Numbered from the stretch's first letter, positions 1 through 7,169 are shown. The stretch: 7,646 bases of DNA from Blastocatellia bacterium (GCA_013695495.1 JACDAK010000072.1:1-7646), one strand, 5' to 3'. Program-made: numbers and translations. Notes: a model not told the origin generated them from the sequence alone.

Positions 1-2
1 AC

Positions 3-233
3 GAGCCAGCCGCACAGAGCGAGGCTGCGGAAAGCGACGCAACTCCCGAGGTAGCGGCGGAAGAGGTGATGGCTGAGACGTCGGATACGGAAGCAGTCGC
101 CGCGGGGGGGATCGTAGCTGAATCGGAAGCCTTTGCGAACGCAGAGATAACCCCCGAAAACCCTGAAGCTGAAAGCACTGCGGCCGCTTCGGCCGATGAA
201 CCCGCGGAAGAGTCGGAAAAGACTTCTGCTTGA
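3..233 (+). CDS. C-terminal end of an acidic, Glu/Ala-rich protein (possibly ribosomal protein S1), 5' truncated
   Basis: An open frame enters from the left edge and stops at TGA 231-233, giving 76 residues. It contains 18 Glu and 3 Asp but only one Lys and no Arg; the rest is mostly Ala, Ser, Thr and Pro. This is a disordered acidic tail with no recognisable fold. The gene stops 48 nt before the HU/IHF gene. In many bacteria rpsA (30S ribosomal protein S1) directly precedes an HU/IHF gene, and S1 proteins can carry long charged C-terminal tails, so S1 is the best guess. That rests on gene order only, since no S1 domain lies inside the window. A run of seven G (104-110) falls in frame and encodes Gly-Gly. 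Confidence that it is coding is fairly good because of its composition and ending; the identity is weak. Confidence 0.6.
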   Translation, partial: EPAAQSEAAESDATPEVAAEEVMAETSDTEAVAAGGIVAESEAFANAEITPENPEAESTAAASADEPAEESEKTSA

Positions 234-243
234 TCGCATGTCA

Positions 244-260
244 GCCCGCCGCCCACGGGC
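244..260 (+). other. Short GC-rich inverted repeat ahead of the HU/IHF gene
   Basis: GCCCG (244-248) and CGGGC (256-260) form a 5-bp GC stem with a 7-nt loop between the upstream stop codon and the HU/IHF Shine-Dalgarno (267-271). No T-run follows, so it is not a standard intrinsic terminator. It could be a transcript-processing or partial attenuation structure that lets the downstream gene be expressed differently from the upstream one, or it could be chance in GC-rich sequence. Confidence 0.25.
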
Positions 261-281
261 CGAATTGGAGGTAAGACCTAG

Positions 282-560
282 ATGACTAAAGCTGATTTGG
301 TTGAAAGAGTGGCGGCCGAGGCTGAAATTACGAAGAAGGACGCTGAACAATTGGTTGAGTTGGTTTTTGAAAGCATCATTAACAGCTTGAATGCGGGCGA
401 AAAGATCGAGCTGCGGGGTTTCGGGAGTTTCCGCGTTCGAGAGCGAAATGCACGCAAGGGCCGCAACCCGAAAACCGGAGTAGCTGTCGAGATCCCGGCA
501 AAGCGTGTAGCCTACTTCAAACCTGGGAAGGATCTAAAAGAGCTGATCAACGAACCGTAG
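282..560 (+). CDS. HU/IHF family histone-like DNA-binding protein
   Basis: This 92-residue protein is full length for the family (about 90-100). HU/IHF dimers bend and compact DNA in the nucleoid and assist replication, recombination and transcription. The sequence shows the N-terminal helical dimerisation region (about 1-40), the signature RGFGSF (45-50), the DNA-gripping beta arm with GRNPKTG (60-66), where Pro63 is in the place of the intercalating proline, and the C-terminal FKPGK block (79-83). The GERIEIRGFGSF-like segment and the gene order recall IHF-beta, but HU and IHF cannot be separated safely here, so no symbol is given. The start is well supported: GGAGG at 267-271 lies 10 nt before the ATG and the protein begins MTKADL, as expected. 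It probably shares a transcript with the upstream gene and ends at the terminator at 587-617. Confidence 0.96.
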   Translation: MTKADLVERVAAEAEITKKDAEQLVELVFESIINSLNAGEKIELRGFGSFRVRERNARKGRNPKTGVAVEIPAKRVAYFKPGKDLKELINEP

Positions 561-586
561 CACCTGCCAATTCTATTCAATAGCAG

Positions 587-617
587 AAAACCTGTCTCAT
601 GTGGCAGTTTTTTTTTT
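587..617 (+). terminator. Intrinsic terminator after the HU/IHF gene
   Basis: CTGTC (592-596) pairs with GGCAG (603-607), including one G-U pair, around a 6-nt loop. Ten T residues (608-617) follow directly. AAAA (587-590) can extend the stem with the first Ts across one bulged C. This is a standard rho-independent terminator for the plus strand, 27 nt after the HU/IHF stop. On the minus strand the G-U pair becomes a C-A mismatch and only GTTTT follows, so termination of the converging pgpH transcript here would be weaker. A second perfect 6-bp pairing, CTGCCA (564-569) with TGGCAG (602-607), competes for the same 3' arm. Confidence 0.8.
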
Positions 618-639
618 CGCCTTTATGCTGTAAACACGT

Positions 640-3075
640 TTATCTGTTCTTGCGCCGTACAGCGGGCTCGATGGTCCGGTCGATCGCTTCATCCTCGATC
701 TCGCCGCCTTTACTAATAGGAATATCCGCCGGATTATTGTATCGGAGCCCGCGCTCCTCACTATCCATTTCCGCCGGCACCGCCTTGTACTGTCCCGAAT
801 TCGGCGGAACATAACCCGGATAGTCCACCCTCGAATGATAAATGGCCACAAGCGAACGTATCATCGACTCACGTATCTGGGTCAATTCCCTTAGCGTTAG
901 ATCGCATTCATCGAGCTGGTCGTCGCTTAGTATTGCGTCGATGATCTTCGTCACAATGAAGCGAATATTTTCGGGATTTGGTTCAGCCAACGACCTTGCG
1001 GCCGCCTCGCAGCTGTCTGCGATCATCATTATCGCGGCTTCGCGGAACTGCGGCTTAGGGCCGGGGTAGCGAAAGTCGTTCTCCGAAATCTCTTCGTCCT
1101 CGCGTGCTTCAGCCTGTGCCCTCTTCAAGAAGTAGTGCAGGGTACGTGTTCCGTGGTGCTGCGGGATGAAATCAATTATCCGCTGGGGCAGGCCCATCTC
1201 TTTCGCGAGCTTCACGCCGTAAGTCACGTGACTGATGATGATCTTCGCACTTTGAGAAGGCTTTAGCTTGTCATGCGGATTCCGGCCCATCTGGTTCTCA
1301 ACGAAATGCTCAGGAGCGGCAGATTTACCGATGTCATGATAGAGCGATCCGATTCGTGCGAGCAGCGAATTACCGCCTACAACGCGGCAAGCTTCTTCCG
1401 CAAGCTGGCCGACCGCATGAGAATGCTGATTCGTGCCCGGCGCTCGAAGGGCAAGCTGGCCTAGAACCGGCAGATCAGCATTAGAAAGCTCGAGCAGCTT
1501 TACGTCGGTCAAAACCCCGAATAGGGATTCGCACAGCGGCAGGAACACCGCGGTCACCGCTGCGGTAATAACACCGCTTGCCAGTCCGCATGCGATCGCC
1601 AGAAGTATCGTGTTGAGAATGAACGGCTGCTGTGTGTAAGCAATGATTGCAATGGCGATCAAGGCGCTTGAAAGGCCGACAAGGATTCCGGCGATGGTGA
1701 CGGTCTGCCGATTGCGATACCGACCGATGCCGTAAACGGCGACGGACGAAGCGATGGCGGCGTATACTGCAAATTCAAGTCCCCTTGGTGCTAAAAAGCC
1801 TGCGAGAAGAGCGCTGAAGATCCCGAGAAAGAGTGCCGTTCTGCGGTCCGCAAGCAGCGTCATCAGCAGGCTGCCAAACGCGAACGGGGTGGCGAATGCC
1901 CAGAGACTCGGATCATTTAACGGCGCATCAACGTTTTGCGAGGCGGTAAAGTCTGCAAGGCGAAAAAAGATGGCCATTATCACGGTCTGAACCAGAACGA
2001 TGAATCCGAAGAGACCGAAAGTCTTCTGCTCCGAAAGAGCCAAACGCGGAACGATGCCTCGGTGCTGAATGAACTTCCAAGCCGACCAATAAAGCGCCGT
2101 GATGAGAACCAAGAGCCCCAGGAACCGATTAAGCTGGCGGGTTGACGAGCTATAGTTGCGAATGGCCGTTACATGCAGAAGCACGCCCGGCGTAATAATG
2201 TCGCCTTGATCCACTACTTTCTGGCCGCGCTTTAGTGAGACAGTTATCGGCTGAACACTGTCTATAAGCGCCTTACGGTCGCTCTCTGTGGCAGCTGCAT
2301 CATAGATGATGCTGGGCTGGATCAAAGGCGACACCGCCGCGATGAATGCGTCGCGTTCCCTTTCAGAAAGGCTGCGTATTTGGTTTAGGCCGTCACCTAG
2401 CCGCGCTCGAACCTCAGATAACGCCGACATCGTTGCGATCGGGTTCTGAACCACACGCGACTCAGTGGGACGCTGCCGGTCGATTATCAACACCTCATTG
2501 CCGAGATACTGCCGCTCTTGATCGCCGTAAATGTAGCCAGTCGCGTTTTCTCGCAAAATGCGAGTCACCGCATCAATTTCGTTTGCGGTAAACGCCCGTT
2601 CCGCGAATACGCGTCCGACACCATCTCCGCCGGCGCCCGTCCAGTCGGGGCCTTCCGAGGCATCCGGGTTCCGATTGGTATTACCTGCTACCCTCCTCCG
2701 CTGCAGATTTTCCCAAGCCGAACGAAATCCGAGAACCGCCTCTTCGGCTCGCTGCGGTTCGTAAGAAAATGTCGGCCGGACGACATCTGCCGCAGATGCT
2801 CTGATCGCCTCGGTACCCGCTTCGTCCTCGAAATAAATATCTGCCGGCGAGATAATGGTTTCGCGGGCGATGTCACCCTCCTTGTACTCGATATCGGAAG
2901 CTCCCCGCCAGAGAGGGTTGTGGATCAAGAGCGTGGTGAAAAAACAAAGAAGGCCGAAGCCGATCCAGAAACGCTGATCGGCGGACAGATTTTCGCCCGG
3001 CGCCTTGAAAATCTCCCATAGACGCTGCTGGAACTTGTGACCCGGGGTCTTCAAATCTTGAATTCGTTTGCTCAT
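640..3075 (-). CDS. pgpH: Membrane HD-domain phosphohydrolase, PgpH/YqfF type (c-di-AMP phosphodiesterase)
   Basis: This 811-residue protein matches the 7TMR-HD family, whose Listeria member PgpH cleaves c-di-AMP to pApA. Domain order: a short cytoplasmic start, membrane segment 1 (about 36-52), a large extracytoplasmic 7TMR-HDED-like region (about 55-315), roughly seven hydrophobic segments (about 317-518), and a cytoplasmic HD domain (about 540-740). The metal-binding HD residues are present: H551 in PGTNQHS, H580-D581 in YHDIGK, H616, H640-H641 in PQHHGT and D687 in IADSCEAA, so it should be catalytically active. A Gly/Asn/Asp-rich stretch (about 130-155) looks like a flexible insert in the external domain, and residues 750-811 are a charged tail of unknown role. 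The ATG lies 23 nt after the hflX stop with only a weak Shine-Dalgarno, so it is probably co-transcribed and perhaps translationally coupled. The substrate is inferred from the family. Confidence 0.93.
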   Translation of the reverse strand: MSKRIQDLKTPGHKFQQRLWEIFKAPGENLSADQRFWIGFGLLCFFTTLLIHNPLWRGASDIEYKEGDIARETIISPADIYFEDEAGTEAIRASAADVVRPTFSYEPQRAEEAVLGFRSAWENLQRRRVAGNTNRNPDASEGPDWTGAGGDGVGRVFAERAFTANEIDAVTRILRENATGYIYGDQERQYLGNEVLIIDRQRPTESRVVQNPIATMSALSEVRARLGDGLNQIRSLSERERDAFIAAVSPLIQPSIIYDAAATESDRKALIDSVQPITVSLKRGQKVVDQGDIITPGVLLHVTAIRNYSSSTRQLNRFLGLLVLITALYWSAWKFIQHRGIVPRLALSEQKTFGLFGFIVLVQTVIMAIFFRLADFTASQNVDAPLNDPSLWAFATPFAFGSLLMTLLADRRTALFLGIFSALLAGFLAPRGLEFAVYAAIASSVAVYGIGRYRNRQTVTIAGILVGLSSALIAIAIIAYTQQPFILNTILLAIACGLASGVITAAVTAVFLPLCESLFGVLTDVKLLELSNADLPVLGQLALRAPGTNQHSHAVGQLAEEACRVVGGNSLLARIGSLYHDIGKSAAPEHFVENQMGRNPHDKLKPSQSAKIIISHVTYGVKLAKEMGLPQRIIDFIPQHHGTRTLHYFLKRAQAEAREDEEISENDFRYPGPKPQFREAAIMMIADSCEAAARSLAEPNPENIRFIVTKIIDAILSDDQLDECDLTLRELTQIRESMIRSLVAIYHSRVDYPGYVPPNSGQYKAVPAEMDSEERGLRYNNPADIPISKGGEIEDEAIDRTIEPAVRRKNR

Positions 3076-3098
3076 TTAGCTCGTGCGTCCGAAGACGG

Positions 3099-4847
3099 CT
3101 AGTTTGCTGCGACGGTCTTCAGCACGGCCGCGTCGTCATCCTCGCTCGATTCTTCGAAACTCTCCACCCGCGTCCCAATTCGCTCCACGAGCAGCGAGAG
3201 CGTACGGAGTTTGATCGCCGAGATAGCTACAGGATCGCTGCCCTTTTCCGCGCCGATTTGCCGGCCAAGCATCTCCAATTCTTCGGCACTCAACAAATCG
3301 GACTTATTGAGGACGATCACCTGTGGTATGTCGTTCAACTCCAGATCAGAGATTATCCGGTCGACCGATTCGATTTGCTGCATTGCCCGGGGATTAGCCG
3401 CGTCTACGACATGGACGAGAAGGTCGCTATCTGCCATCTCCTCAAGTGTCGCTCGGAAGGCGGCCATCAGATCCGCGGGCAGGTCTCGGATAAAGCCCAC
3501 AGTATCGTTGATGATAACCTCTTGATCTTGCGGAAGCCTCAGACGCCTCGAAGTGGGATCCAGCGTAGCAAACATCTGCTTCTCGGCATACACCTTTGAC
3601 TGGGTCAAAGAGTTGAGTAGAGTCGATTTACCGGCGTTAGTATATCCCACAAGCGAGATTATAGGCAGATTCTTTTGCATGCGCGACTTGCGGCGCTCCT
3701 GTCGTTGGCCTCGGAGGCTTTCGACTTGCTTTTCGAGTTGAGTGATTTTGTCGCGAACGCGGCGGCGATCTGTTTCGAGTTTCGTTTCACCCGGGCCGCG
3801 GCCGCCGATGCCGCCGGCGAGACGCGAGAATGCTGAGTTTTTCCCCATTACGAGACGCGGCAGCAGATATTTTAACTGAGCAAGTTCGACCTGCAGTTTG
3901 CCCTCGCGGGACTGGGCACGCTGGGCAAAGATGTCGAGAATAAGCTGGGGCCGGTCGATGACCTTGAGGTCGGTCGCCTCGGAAAGCGAGCGGACCTGGG
4001 TCGGCGAAAGCTCGGTGTCGAATACGATCAGGTCGGCTCCGAGCTGCATCGAGCGGATGAGAAGGTCATCGAGCTTACCGCGGCCGAGAACCGTTTTGGG
4101 ATCGATCTTAGGGCGACGCTGGATAATCTTGTCGAGCACAACGACGCCGGCCGAAAGCGCGAGTTCGGAAAGCTCCGCCATTGATTCTTCCGCTTCGTCG
4201 ATGTAGCCGGTGGTGACGCCGACGAGGATCACGCGGTCGCGGTCTGTACGTCGGGTCCGCGCGGTGCGGCGGACGCGGGCCATTTCGTCTTCGAGCGACG
4301 TGATCAGCGAGCCGAAATCTGTGTCGAGCTGCGATGGGATCGCGGGGTCGAGAAACGCGTATGCATCGCCGGTACCGTTTTCGCCGGTGTTGTCGGCGGT
4401 GTCGGCAGCGTCGCTGGTGGTCGGCAGCAGATGGGCGGAATGGACGAGGCCGGGCAGTCCGGTGCGGTCATCAACGTGAACGATGGACATTAGGTCGAGT
4501 CGCAGGAGAGCGAGGTCAGTGAGGTCGTCGCGCGTGAGGCCTTCGTTCTTAAGACGCGTGTGAACGCAGCGGAGGCCGCGGAACCGGTCAGTGGACACGC
4601 GGGAGCGACCGAAGTCGGGCATCTCAATTCCCTTCGCGGTGCCGACCATTACGTATTCGACCTGGCCCTTTCGGTTTAGGAGCACGCCGACCTGGCGGCC
4701 GGTCTCGAACGAGAGTTCGCTCATCTGCCGCGCGAGCTCGGGCGAGACGATCTGATCTTTAGGCACGCGGCGGGTTGAGAGCCGCTCGATACGCTTTAAT
4801 TGATTGTGTTTGAGGCCCTGTGTAAAGCCTGTAACGCTGCTGATAAT
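3099..4847 (-). CDS. hflX: Ribosome-associated GTPase HflX, long N-terminal form, probable AUU start
   Basis: HflX binds the 50S subunit and splits stalled ribosomes under stress. Counting from the ATT at 4847-4845 the protein has 582 residues; from the GTG at 4766 it has 555. Add 27 to convert the GTG numbering used here. The HflX N-terminal domain starts near 178; GGRGPGE is at 321-327, followed by a coiled coil (about 333-362). The GTPase motifs are G1 GYTNAGKS (374-381), switch I TLDPT (401-405), G3 DTVGF (421-425), G4 NKSD (487-490) and G5 SAI (516-518). All are intact. The extra N-terminal domain (1-170) is known from long HflX proteins. Its usual opening (GLK..Q...ER...RRVP) lies upstream of the GTG, in frame and without a stop, so the GTG is internal. 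No ATG, GTG, TTG or CTG occurs between 4847 and 4766. An acidic linker (about 116-135) and an acidic C-terminus are variable regions. It is the first gene of an operon with pgpH. Confidence 0.94.
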   Translation of the reverse strand: MISSVTGFTQGLKHNQLKRIERLSTRRVPKDQIVSPELARQMSELSFETGRQVGVLLNRKGQVEYVMVGTAKGIEMPDFGRSRVSTDRFRGLRCVHTRLKNEGLTRDDLTDLALLRLDLMSIVHVDDRTGLPGLVHSAHLLPTTSDAADTADNTGENGTGDAYAFLDPAIPSQLDTDFGSLITSLEDEMARVRRTARTRRTDRDRVILVGVTTGYIDEAEESMAELSELALSAGVVVLDKIIQRRPKIDPKTVLGRGKLDDLLIRSMQLGADLIVFDTELSPTQVRSLSEATDLKVIDRPQLILDIFAQRAQSREGKLQVELAQLKYLLPRLVMGKNSAFSRLAGGIGGRGPGETKLETDRRRVRDKITQLEKQVESLRGQRQERRKSRMQKNLPIISLVGYTNAGKSTLLNSLTQSKVYAEKQMFATLDPTSRRLRLPQDQEVIINDTVGFIRDLPADLMAAFRATLEEMADSDLLVHVVDAANPRAMQQIESVDRIISDLELNDIPQVIVLNKSDLLSAEELEMLGRQIGAEKGSDPVAISAIKLRTLSLLVERIGTRVESFEESSEDDDAAVLKTVAAN

Positions 4848-4852
4848 CGGTT

Positions 4853-4857
4853 CCTCC
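4853..4857 (-). promoter_or_regulatory. Shine-Dalgarno GGAGG that places the hflX start at ATT/ATC
   Basis: On the minus strand GGAGG is followed by 5 nt (AACCG) and then ATT (4847-4845), or by 8 nt and then ATC (4844-4842). Both spacings are workable. No comparable site precedes the GTG at 4766, where the upstream bases are CT- and C-rich. This is why the upstream non-standard start is preferred. Confidence 0.65.
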
Positions 4858-4865
4858 GTAGCTGT

Positions 4866-4874
4866 ATTATAACA
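4866..4874 (-). promoter_or_regulatory. Extended -10 promoter for the hflX-pgpH operon
   Basis: The minus strand reads TGTTATAAT, a perfect extended -10 element (TG, one base, TATAAT). The best -35 is CTGACT, 15 nt upstream, which is poor; extended -10 promoters tolerate this. The expected transcription start is near 4859, which puts the hflX Shine-Dalgarno almost at the RNA 5' end and the ATT codon about 12 nt in. A start codon upstream of the promoter is therefore unlikely. Confidence 0.65.
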
Positions 4875-4951
4875 AACGGATGGTAAAGTCAGCAGACGCG
4901 GCGAACGGAGGTGGAACCCGCCCGCTAACTCAGGTGGTTCTGACTTGTTGT

Positions 4952-4980
4952 TTGCACGGGGTTGGGAATTTCGTCATAAT
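4952..4980 (+). promoter_or_regulatory. Sigma-70-like promoter for the malic enzyme gene
   Basis: TTGCAC (4952-4957) and CATAAT (4975-4980) are separated by 17 nt. The -10 matches 5 of 6 consensus positions; the -35 keeps the important TTG. Transcription should begin near 4987, only about 4 nt before the ATG at 4991. Upstream, AGGTGG occurs twice (4909-4914 and 4932-4937), and GAACC (4914-4918) faces GGTTC (4936-4940). These may be a binding site shared by the divergent promoters, but they are short enough to be chance. Confidence 0.5.
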
Positions 4981-4990
4981 TTTGTGAACA

Positions 4991-6448
4991 ATGCAAAATG
5001 CACTTACCCCAAACGCGAGCTACAGCCTCACTCTGCGCGTCAAGATACATAACAAGCCTGGGAAGCTAGGTGAAATAACGACTGCCATAGGGCGTGCTGG
5101 CGGGGATATCGAGGGGATTGATATTGTCAGCGTCGGCAAGGATTTTTTGATTCGTGATTTTACCGTCAATGCGGCGAGCGAGACGCATGATGTCGAGATC
5201 GTGGGGTCGCTTTCGAATATTGATGGGGTCGAGGTTCTGCATGTTTCGGACAGGACGTTTTTGATGCATCTGGGCGGGAAGATCGAGATCACCTCGAAGA
5301 TGCAGTTGAAGACGCGGTCAGACCTTTCGATGGCGTATACGCCGGGTGTGGCTCGGGTATGCACAGCGATCGCGGAAGATCCAGAGAAGGTCTTTAACCT
5401 GACCATCAAGAAGAATACGGTGGCGGTGGTTTCGGACGGGACGGCCGTGTTGGGCTTGGGGGATATCGGGCCAGCGGCGGCGATGCCTGTGATGGAGGGC
5501 AAGTGCCAACTCTTCAAAGAGTTTGGGGGGGTTGATGCGTTCCCGATATGTATTGATACGAAGGACCCGCATGAGATCGTACAGACGATCAAGCGCATAT
5601 CCGTCGCGTTTGGGGGGATCAATCTTGAGGATATTTCGGCGCCAAGATGTTTCGAGATCGAGGAGCGGTTAAAAGAAGAGCTGGATATTCCGGTGTTTCA
5701 CGATGATCAGCACGGGACGGCGGTGGTGGTGCTTGCGGCGTTGATCAATGCGTTGCAGATCGTTAATAAGAAGATCGAGGACGTGAAGGTCGTTGTGAAC
5801 GGCATCGGTGCGGCGGGGGTTGCGTGTTCGAAAATAGTAATGTCGGCGGGGGTAAAAACCATCATCGGATGCGACACGACCGGAGCTCTTTACGAGGGCC
5901 GTACGGAGAATATGAACTGGGTGAAGGATTGGTATGCGCGGAATACGAATCCGAATAAAGAGACGGGGACGATCAAGGACGTTATCATGGGGGCGGACAT
6001 TTTCTTGGGGTTGTCGGTTCCGGGAGTGATGGACCGTGCGGACCTGCAGAATATGGCCGCGGATCCGATCATTTTTGCGATGGCGAATCCGGTGTCTGAG
6101 ATCATGCCGGAGGTTGCTGAGGGGTTGGTTGGGGTTATGGCGACGGGGCGGTCGGATTATCCGAACCAGATCAATAATGTTCTGTGTTTTCCGGGGATTT
6201 TTCGGGGGGCGTTGAATTGTCGCGCTTCGCGGATAAATGAGCAGATGAAACTTGCGGCGGCGCATGCGATCGCGGGGATAATCGGGCCGGAGGAGCTTCA
6301 TCCGGATTACATTATCCCGTCGGTGTTCGACCGACGCGTGGCTGATGAAGTTGCGGCGCGGGTCGAGGATGCGGCGTACGCGACGGGTGTTGCGCGGCGT
6401 GACCGGGCGACGTCGGAATCGGAGTTTGGCGAGGCGAGGAATGCCTGA
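4991..6448 (+). CDS. ACT-domain malic enzyme (malate to pyruvate, NAD(P)-dependent)
   Basis: This cytoplasmic enzyme of 485 residues decarboxylates malate to pyruvate, CO2 and NAD(P)H, linking the TCA cycle to pyruvate and supplying reducing power. An N-terminal ACT domain (about 11-85), a typical ligand-binding regulatory fold, precedes the malic domain. Seen in the sequence: SMAYTPGVA with the probable catalytic Tyr116, SDGTAVLGLGDIGP (148-161), EGK with the probable catalytic Lys171, the metal-binding HDDQHGTA (237-244), the nucleotide-binding GIGAAG (271-276), ANPVSE (365-370) and the GRSDYPNQ block (386-393). It lacks the C-terminal phosphotransacetylase-like domain of MaeB-type enzymes; ACT-malic enzymes of about this length are known in other bacteria. 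NAD or NADP preference cannot be read. The ATG at 4991 is the earliest possible start because TGA (4985-4987) is in frame just upstream. No Shine-Dalgarno is visible, so translation may be leaderless. Confidence 0.95.
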   Translation: MQNALTPNASYSLTLRVKIHNKPGKLGEITTAIGRAGGDIEGIDIVSVGKDFLIRDFTVNAASETHDVEIVGSLSNIDGVEVLHVSDRTFLMHLGGKIEITSKMQLKTRSDLSMAYTPGVARVCTAIAEDPEKVFNLTIKKNTVAVVSDGTAVLGLGDIGPAAAMPVMEGKCQLFKEFGGVDAFPICIDTKDPHEIVQTIKRISVAFGGINLEDISAPRCFEIEERLKEELDIPVFHDDQHGTAVVVLAALINALQIVNKKIEDVKVVVNGIGAAGVACSKIVMSAGVKTIIGCDTTGALYEGRTENMNWVKDWYARNTNPNKETGTIKDVIMGADIFLGLSVPGVMDRADLQNMAADPIIFAMANPVSEIMPEVAEGLVGVMATGRSDYPNQINNVLCFPGIFRGALNCRASRINEQMKLAAAHAIAGIIGPEELHPDYIIPSVFDRRVADEVAARVEDAAYATGVARRDRATSESEFGEARNA

Positions 6449-7169
6449 GGATGTTCGAATAGGAACATGCGGGTTCCGGGGGCAGAAGCACGAATATGCG
6501 GAACTGCTTTCGTGTGTCGAGATACAGCATACCTTCTATAATCCACCACAAGTAAAGACGCTTGAGAAATGGAGTGCTGAGATGCCGGAGGGTTTTGAGT
6601 TTACGCTCAAGGCGTGGCAGTTGATCACCCATGAATCTACGAGCCCGACTTATCGACGGCTGCGGCGAAAGCTGACTGAGAAGGAGGCGGACGAGACAGG
6701 ATTTTTCAAGCCGACAGAGATCGTCGATGAAGCCTGGCAGGTGACCCGGGACTGTGCGGTGGCGCTTGGGGCACAGACGGTTTTGTTTCAGTGCCCGGCG
6801 AAGTTTAAGCAGACGGCTGAGAACTTGGAGAACATTCGGAAGTTCTTTGAGCGGATCGACCGGGGCGGGCTGAACTGCGGCTGGGAGCCGCGCGGGCCGT
6901 GGGATGATGAGGTCGTCCGGGAGGTGTGCGAGGAGCTGGACCTGTGGCACGTCGTGGACCCATTCAAGGTTCAGACCGTGACCCCGGAGCGTTGCTATTA
7001 TCGGCTGCACGGGGTGGTAAGGTGGCGCTATACGTTTGAAGACGGCGAACTCGATGAGCTGGTTTCCCTGTTGCCCGAGCGCGGGCCGTCGTACGTTTTT
7101 TTCAATAACATTACGATGACGGAAGACGCGGTGCGGTTTGGGCAGATCCTGAGAGAAGTCAGAGCTTGA
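6441..7169 (+). CDS. DUF72 (YecE-like) TIM-barrel protein of unknown function
   Basis: This 242-residue protein has the DUF72 pattern: IGTCGF (7-12), VEIQHTFYNPP (26-36), KAWQLITH (57-64), WEPRGPW (138-144), VVDPF (161-165), YYRLHG (176-181) and YVFFNN (208-213). DUF72 structures are TIM barrels with conserved pocket residues; no reaction is established. This version, with GFRGQ instead of the usual GWSY-like segment and with AWQLITH, belongs to a shorter subgroup that I recall from various bacteria and archaea. The frame is open further upstream, but that part is Arg-rich and overlaps the malic enzyme. The ATG at 6441 is preferred because GAGG (6431-6434) precedes it and the family begins there. 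ATG and the malic enzyme stop overlap by 8 nt, which points to translational coupling and one transcript. No clear terminator follows. Confidence 0.9.
   Translation: MPEDVRIGTCGFRGQKHEYAELLSCVEIQHTFYNPPQVKTLEKWSAEMPEGFEFTLKAWQLITHESTSPTYRRLRRKLTEKEADETGFFKPTEIVDEAWQVTRDCAVALGAQTVLFQCPAKFKQTAENLENIRKFFERIDRGGLNCGWEPRGPWDDEVVREVCEELDLWHVVDPFKVQTVTPERCYYRLHGVVRWRYTFEDGELDELVSLLPERGPSYVFFNNITMTEDAVRFGQILREVRA

Noticed and set aside
2518..3021. Plus-strand open frame (167 codons) inside pgpH
   Set aside because: It is antisense to the extracytoplasmic domain of pgpH, with no domain, no ribosome site and no promoter.
4764..4766. GTG as the hflX start codon
   Set aside because: It has no Shine-Dalgarno, and the family-typical N-terminal sequence continues in frame upstream of it.
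5669..6301. Minus-strand open frame (210 codons) inside the malic enzyme gene
   Set aside because: It is rich in Arg, His and Pro, matches no known domain, and lies fully antisense to conserved catalytic motifs.
6345..6440. Upstream extension of the DUF72 gene from an ATG at 6345
   Set aside because: The added 32 residues are Arg-rich and out of frame over the malic enzyme C-terminus; DUF72 homologues begin near the ATG at 6441, which has a ribosome site.
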